Of a stretch of DNA of 64,000 nt, positions 57,841 through 64,000 are shown piece by piece. The stretch comes from Caecitellus pseudoparvulus (taxonomy: Eukaryota > Bigyra: Bicosoecida). The notes beneath the pieces were generated by a model that ran no database searches, was not told the origin of the DNA, and was given only the letters and a program-made list of their open reading frames with translations. A program made the position numbers and the translations under genes. Position 1 is the first letter of the stretch. The number at the start of each line of letters is the position of its first letter. The stretch covers positions 124,001 to 188,000 of the forward strand of contig CBFFRQ010000034.1 of NCBI GenBank assembly GCA_965644315.1, given 5' to 3'.

Positions 57841-60800
57841 AGGTGTACGTTAAGTTGGGGTCAGATGAAAGTTGGGGTTCGCTCCTGGGGAGCAAGTACA
57901 TCGGAGCGTACATTGGCTTCAAACTGCGAAACTCAGTTGAGCTGGACCTGAGCTTGTTTGGCGCGCTGTTTGAGGTAGACGTCTTTAACACAGCTCGTAT
58001 GTCCGCGTACATCATGCGGTATGAGCTTGTGTTCATCGATGCTAAAGCCGCCCTCAACTTTGGCTTCTCCTCTCTTGGCCTTGTGCCGCGAGACCTGCTG
58101 TCCAACTTCAACGATTTCGCCGACAACATCATCACCAGCGTCAAGTCCATCGCAGAGAAGCTGCTGGGAATTGCAGAACAGGTGGAAAGCTTGCTCCGAA
58201 TCGGCGTGTCCTACTTTGATGCAGTTCAGGACCAGCTCGCGGAGTACATCGAAGCTGTGCAAGGCTTCGTCGATGCACTGCTGGACACCCAAGGCGTGCT
58301 GGACATTGTCAATGCCTATCTGGACCAAGCACTTGAGTTCCTCCGGGTTCAAGAGTTCATTGATGCCGTGGATGGCCAGCTGGCAGCGGTGCAGGAGAAG
58401 CTGGAGTACATCGCCGATCCCCCCGTGATCGAGATGATCCAGGGCCACCTGGACAACGTGAACAACTGGTATGAACGCATCGCTGGCTATGGAGATCACG
58501 TGCTAGATGTTCTGGATAGGGTTGATGCTGTCCTTGCAAAGGGAAGCTCATTCGTTGACGGGATTGTGGCTGACGCGCAGAAAGTGCGTGATACAATCTT
58601 CCTCATCGACAGCGTCGTGTCCGGATCTGGTGGCGCTCTTGCCCCGTTTGCAGCGCTTCTGCAGGGCGGTCTCGGCCCTGAAACATCAGCTGCTGTGGAT
58701 GTCATTCAAGACAACCTTGACGTGTCGTTCATGACGTCTCGTTTTGAGCGGGTCCGGCCTGAAATTGAGGCTGCTGTGGCTAAACTGGAGTCTTTCTCAG
58801 AGTCCCTACAGCTGGGGTCTGCAGATGACGTTGCATCAAATCCTTTCGAAGCACTAGTTATCGATGCTGCGCGCAAGCATAGTGCGACGCTGGCTGACCT
58901 TGCGGTCGGCCTGAACTCAACCGTTTCTGCGGCTCTGACTGAGCTGGAGGCTGCAGGCCTGGCGCTGAGGTCTTCATTGCACCGCAGCGCAAGCTCAGAC
59001 CCTGCTTCTGTGTCTGACTTCAACACAGCCAGGCACCAACTCGGTGAGGCTGTGGCAAACTTGACTTCGTTCATTGAGACGACGAGTTTGCTGGTCGTGT
59101 GGGCTGCTTCAGAGCTTGATGTGGAGTCTGACGTGCTCGTCGCTGAAGCTGCAGCTGAGTCTGCCCAGCAGCAGTACTCAGGGTCGGCATATTTCGGAGG
59201 TTTGCCACACGAGTCACTCTTGGACCCGGCATCGGCTATCTCAGGTTCGCTGCAGGCGTTGCTTGGCGCGCTTGCGTCGAGTCGCTTGGAGCTTGGCCAA
59301 GACGTGGCCTCCCTCGCAGAAGAAGCATGGCGAGCACGGGTCGCAAGCTGGCCCGCTATGCTTGATGCTAGCATTCTTGCGAGTGCTGAAGCTTTGCAAT
59401 CTGCTTGCCAGCAAGTGTTGGAGTCGCCTCCTGCTCTTTCGTTACCTGGTCATTGGCACAGCATTGCCGCAGCTTCTGTGGGCGGCGCTGCCTTTGAAGA
59501 TTTTGCACAGGGTACTAGCGCGCAGAACGAAACAAGGGCTGTGTTGTTCCTTGCCTTTCAAACTGCTCTTTTGAACGCCTTGCCTGTATCGAGCTCTTCC
59601 ACAGCACTTGCGGCAGCCATGGAGTCTGCCGAAGTGGCCGTGGCTTCTGGAGAAGCTGTCTTGCGTGCCGTGCCTGGTGCTGTGTCGCGCCTCATTGAAG
59701 GAGCTGCTCAAGCGGCTTCCCGAGTCGGCCCTCGCGCTCAGGATCTGATGAGCGCTGCAAGGGTTGTCTGCACGCAAGCGCTTGAGCTGCTGCCTGAGAG
59801 CTGGACTAGTGCCGAACAGGAAGCTATGGCAAAGGCTGTAACTACCGAGAGTCGGTTCCAAAAGTTTGCCAGAGCGCCAGGTGATGCCTGGCAACTGGCC
59901 CAAGCCTTGGAATCTACCTGCGTGGTGCCGGCCTGCGGCTCCGCAGCACGTCTGCTGTTCACAGCCCATGCTTCCCTGGTTGGGCTTCGCCTTGTTCTGG
60001 ACGGGAATGACGAAGCGGATGCTCTGAATGACCCAGATCTCACAGTTGAGCAAACAATTGCCACTTTTGCCAGCGCCGGCCAGTTTGCCCCCCACGCTTT
60101 GCTGCGCTGGGTGAACGACAGCAGCCCCTTGCCAGATGACATCCTTGACTTGGCTTGGGAAGTTGGTTTCTCGGGTGCACTGAACACGACAATACCTGGA
60201 ACCTCCGATGCTGCCGCCCAGTGCGGGCTTGCTCTGGCGGGGAGCGGTTCAGGCGGTACCTTGCTTGCGCCATGCTTGGCGCTGAACTCGGCCGCCAACG
60301 AAACTGTAATTGCGAGCGCACTTTCGTGCGAGGCTGCACTGGCTACGGTAGCTGGTGTACCTGGGTGCTCCCTAGTGGCCAGTACGCTGCAATCTGCACT
60401 TGAGGTGGCTCTCCCTTTTGTTTCTGCTGACGTCTCGCAAGGAAGCCTACTTTCCTTCGTGTCGCATCTGGCTTCTTGGATGACAGCTACGGAATCCGCT
60501 CCAACTTTGGCAGGTGCAGCACTCGCAGCAAGTCACATCCCACCCTCCTTGCTGTCATCCTTTGCCCCACTGAAACAGGCCCATTCTGCGTCCTTGAAGT
60601 CTTTGTCTGTGTCAGGCTCAAGCTGGATAGATCGCTCGACGGCTATGCTCGCCCACAGCTCTGGAAACTGGTCGGGCTCACCGATCAGCATGGAAGATAC
60701 TCTCCTACTATGTGCTGGTGCCTCCTCTCCAATCCTTGAAGACGCACACTCCCATGTCATTGCTGCCGCTGAGCACTATACCGCTGTCAAAACTGCTCAC

Positions 60801-63800
60801 GAGTCATGGAGCACGGGCAACGTCACTCTCTTGCGCCCAGCTGCTGCAAGCCTTTCGCCCTGGGCTGGCCATTGCAGCAAGGAGAGCTTTCCGAGCAATG
60901 GTTTTTGTTCCATTCTGGCTTGTCTCTACGCAGGAGGACTTGGTGCTTTGTCCGTCCAGGTTGACGGCTCGGTTGACCACACCGCGCCCTCCGATTGGGG
61001 TCAGAATTCCGTGAATGATGCCGCACTTTTCCAGGCGGGATTTTCTCCGTCCGATGAAGAATTGCCTGCACTTGCTTCAGTCCTTTCGCCAACCATTACG
61101 CTGACCCAGTTCGGGTCCGAAGCACTGCTGCGCGCTAAAGAAGTGTCGGATGCGAACGCAACCGACGCATGGACAGCCTTTGAGACTGCAGTGGGGACAG
61201 CATTTTTGGATAGTGCGCTGTTCGGGCTCTCAACGGTTATTTCGCTGCCCAGTGTGGGAGGAAGCATGTCAGCGTTCCAGGCGTCCTGGAGCGCGTTGGC
61301 CGCTGAGTCAGTGGCAGCTGATGAAGCAATAGATGTGGCTGTGGCTATTGATAGTGCTCTGAGCAGCGCCCAGGCACAGCTTCGAGCACAGCTAAATGTG
61401 ACCGAGGCAAACTTCACCCGTCTTTCGGAGTTGGCGCAGTCAGTGTGCTCGGTGGCGGAGACAAGTGAGGCAGACATCATGACGTTGGCGGCCTGCTCCT
61501 CCGAACCTGTCAGCCCTTTTGACCTTGCCGTAGCTGCTTGTGCTTTCAGGACTCAACTGGCGAACTTGCTGCACTACTGCTCTATGGCCACAGAGCAGCA
61601 ACACCTTGTTCTGGCCATGTCCGCGGTGTTTAATGCCGATGATGGCCAGCGGGGTTCCCTGCAGGACTTGCTTGCAGAGGGGCACCTGCATGTTGTGGAA
61701 AGTGCCCTCGAAAGCTGGCTGTCAGACTGGAAGCTTGACGCTCTTCCATCCGGAGCGTTGTCTCAGATTGCAGCTTGGTCACAGAGCGCCCCCCCTCTTG
61801 GAGGCGTGTTGGCCCCTCTTTCTCCCTGTACAGCTGAGGATGCTTGCTTCGGCATGGACTACTGGCACGTGCATGATGCCTACAAGGCACTGTCAACCCT
61901 CCACACAGCAAGCAGTTCACCACTGCTTGCGTCATCCTCAGCACTCACAGAAGTACCCGTGGCATCTTTGGATGCATTGCAGGTAGCGGTGGAGTCCGCG
62001 GCAGGCATCGTGAACCAAACGTCTCTGGGGGCGCTCCATGCGGTTCGTGAGAACGTTTGGCTCCTCTCCGTTCTGGAAGTACATGGCAGTGCTGTCGTGC
62101 AAGATCTGGCTGCACATGGCACCGACGTGTCCATCCCTGGCTCTGGGGAAAGACTTGCTTTGCTCCTGCACACAGCTCAGACAGATGACAGAGTCGCAAG
62201 CTTGCCTGAGCGTGTGCAGTCCTCACTGGCCTCTGTGTGGGCAGAGGTCGACAGAGTTTGGCCAGGAGCAGCATCCTGTGACTCGTTACTGTCCTGCATC
62301 GCGACCAATGCGTCGGCTGTTGCAATAGATGCCCTCGCTTCTGCTGCATCAGATGGTATGGACGCCTTCCGCGTTGAAGCGTGGTGGAACGAAGCTGCTT
62401 CACTTTCGACAGAGGGGCTGGTGTCCGCACGGGCACTGCACACAGTCGCAGATTTGGTCGCAGCCCGGTCCGCCCTTAACCTGGATCGTTCCACGCAAAC
62501 ATTGGCGGCAGCGGAGGCTGCTCAGAAGCGCCTGCTGAGCTTGTCAAGCCTTGATGTAGACGTGACACGTGCCGGCCTCACGTCGCACAGCGTGCCTGCG
62601 GGCGACTTGGTGCTGAAGGCCCTTCGTGGTGGGACAGTCGGGGGCAACATGTCCCTGACAGCCCTTTCAGACACATGGCTGACACAATCAAGTTTAGCAG
62701 TGGCAGAGGGCCTTGTCGAGTTGGGCGCAGCTGTTGGGGCTGATAGCGTGGCACACTCGCTCGCTGGTGCCGTCACCCGTGGTCCAGTTGGGCCAGTGGA
62801 GTTTTCAACAGCTGCCCAAAGTTTTGGCGACCTATTGATATCAGCCGCTCGCCAGCCATTTGTCAAGGAATCTGCTCAAGCACTGTCATCCGCTGACATC
62901 AATCAGCGCATGTCCAGCCTGCATGGGTCGCTTACTGCGGCAGTCCGAGGACTCGTTGGCCTGTCCCAAAGCGCGGCAGCAGAAACAATGCCTGAAGGAG
63001 TTCCAAGCTTAATTCCTCTGTTTGATACCTCTGTGAGTTTGCTTTCAGCTGCCCAACTAGAGATTGGCGTGGTTGTTCAGTGCGAGGGGCCTTGCTCCGC
63101 TGGCGTGAGCGAGAGTGTCCTGCAACAGGCGGCTTACCTTCCCCTCCAAAAGGCAGGAAAAGCTGCTGTTAATGCTGCAGCAGCCTTAACTGATCTTGCT
63201 ACTGTGTTCGGAGGGGCCTCCCTACCGAGTGACATAATTGCTTGGGCGGCAGGCCTGTCACCCCAGACTTCACGGGCTGTGAAGGCGGTGGCGGAGGACC
63301 TGTTGTCCACGGATGGCAGTATTAATGTGCTGTTTGGCGTTGGCATTCGCCTGCATGCATTGTCCTCTACTGCAGCAGATGCTAGCTTGCACTTGCCCCA
63401 GGGAGGCACATGCATGGCTGCCATGTCTGCAGTTACGCGCGGTCACAACCCAGCTGTCCCCGAACTGTTGCGTCTTCAGAGCGAGGTGTCTTTTTGTGAT
63501 GGGTCGCCGTGTCCTAGGTCAGCCCAGCAGGCGAGCTTGGCAGCCTTCCTGGCTCACTTGGCGGCGTCCGGCTGCTCGGGGCCATCAGACGATGTTCTTT
63601 CTTTGTACGCCTTGCCAGCAATGACGATGCAGGGAGCGGCTGTGACTCGTCCCCTTGTGGGCGCCTCGCCGTTCGCCGAGGAGGCAGCTCTGCAGCTAGC
63701 TGGGGCCACAGCCTTCCATGCACTGGTGCACGGCACACAACCGACAACAAGCCTTCAATCAGCTGCGCTTGCATTTCTTGGGGACTTGATACGTAACGAA

Positions 63801-64000
63801 GCGGAGTGTCTGCCATCAGCGAGCCGTGAGAGCCTCACGAATTCGTTGCGAAAACTGCAGCTGGGTGATGCTTGCAGCATTGTTAACTCGACAGAACTCC
63901 TGTGGTCTGCTCAAGAATTTCCCACTGATTCCATGCAGTGTGAGGTTGTCTCGGGGGCGGCCATGAACGTGTCTCGAAGCTTCGACACGGTGCCCCCTTT
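54844..64000 (+). CDS. Giant secreted vitellogenin/apolipoprotein-like (large lipid transfer protein-like) protein, right paralog, 3' end outside window
   Basis: Exon 1 is 54844-55250 and exon 2 runs from 55358 without a stop to the window end; the intron is 107 nt (GTGCGT donor, phase 2). At least 3,016 residues are visible. The first ~965 residues nearly equal the left paralog: signal peptide, LPD_N-like motif NMKRGLLASMQV at residues 135-146, helical superhelix, and the symmetric six-Cys cluster near 853. After the arm boundary the segment YIGAYIGFKLRNSVELDLSL and the helices up to about residue 1,200 (for example VIEMIQGHLDNVNNWY) stay recognisably homologous. The rest is diverged Ala/Ser/Leu-rich helix with many N-x-S/T sites, consistent with a secreted glycoprotein. 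Base composition in the distal part is lower in GC than in the arm. Lipid handling is inferred from the N-terminal domain only. Confidence 0.8.

Noticed and set aside
1-64000. CRISPR array, tRNA or rRNA genes, or a bacterial origin
   Set aside because: No regularly spaced repeats, no cloverleaf or rRNA signature noticed, and spliceosomal introns with matching phases argue for a eukaryotic nuclear genome.

Overview
This is a GC-rich (roughly 60-65% by eye) protist-type eukaryotic nuclear window. The genes carry very short GT-AG introns (61-148 nt; every donor I resolved starts GTG or GTATGT), overlapping AATAAA signals after one stop codon, signal-peptide genes of extreme length, and a tyrosine-recombinase retrotransposon with split direct repeats. 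No organism can be named from sequence alone. Such Ngaro/PAT-like elements are known in heterotrophic stramenopiles such as Cafeteria, in green algae, fungi and animals, so they only fit a microbial eukaryote and do not prove one lineage.

Layout. At both edges lie two giant paralogous genes that point outwards and run off the window: left, minus strand, 17393 to <1; right, plus strand, 54844 to >64000. Each encodes a signal peptide, one short intron, a vitellogenin/apolipoprotein-like lipid-transfer N-terminal domain, and then thousands of residues of Ala/Ser/Leu-rich helix. Their promoters and first ~965 codons form a nearly identical inverted repeat (14400-17925 and 54316-57840). Beyond it the two proteins are clearly homologous but diverged.

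Inside this frame, from left to right: a three-exon Ser/Thr protein kinase (18061-19541, minus); an apparently intact Ngaro/PAT-type retroelement (19803-25783) with ORF1, RT/RNase H and tyrosine recombinase; a possible 3' gene remnant abutting the element; a secreted or type I membrane protein with seven 63-nt Pro-rich repeats (27239-28780, plus); an ankyrin/Sfi1-like repeat protein with an 819-nt tandem duplication (29288-33416, minus); a broken ankyrin gene (34071-35183, minus); and an 11-exon gene for a ~5,850-residue secreted mosaic protein with TNFR-like Cys repeats, twelve C-type-lectin-like domains, ALK-like glycine-rich modules and about eighteen fibronectin-III-like modules (35940-54256, minus).

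How they may work together (inference): the lectin mosaic and the right lipid-transfer-like gene share a 587-bp divergent promoter region, and both products are secreted giants, so they may belong to one extracellular or endomembrane programme (particle recognition plus lipid or particle handling). The copy of that promoter on the left drives only the left paralog. The kinase, the ankyrin genes and the Pro-rich surface protein show no evident functional link to them.
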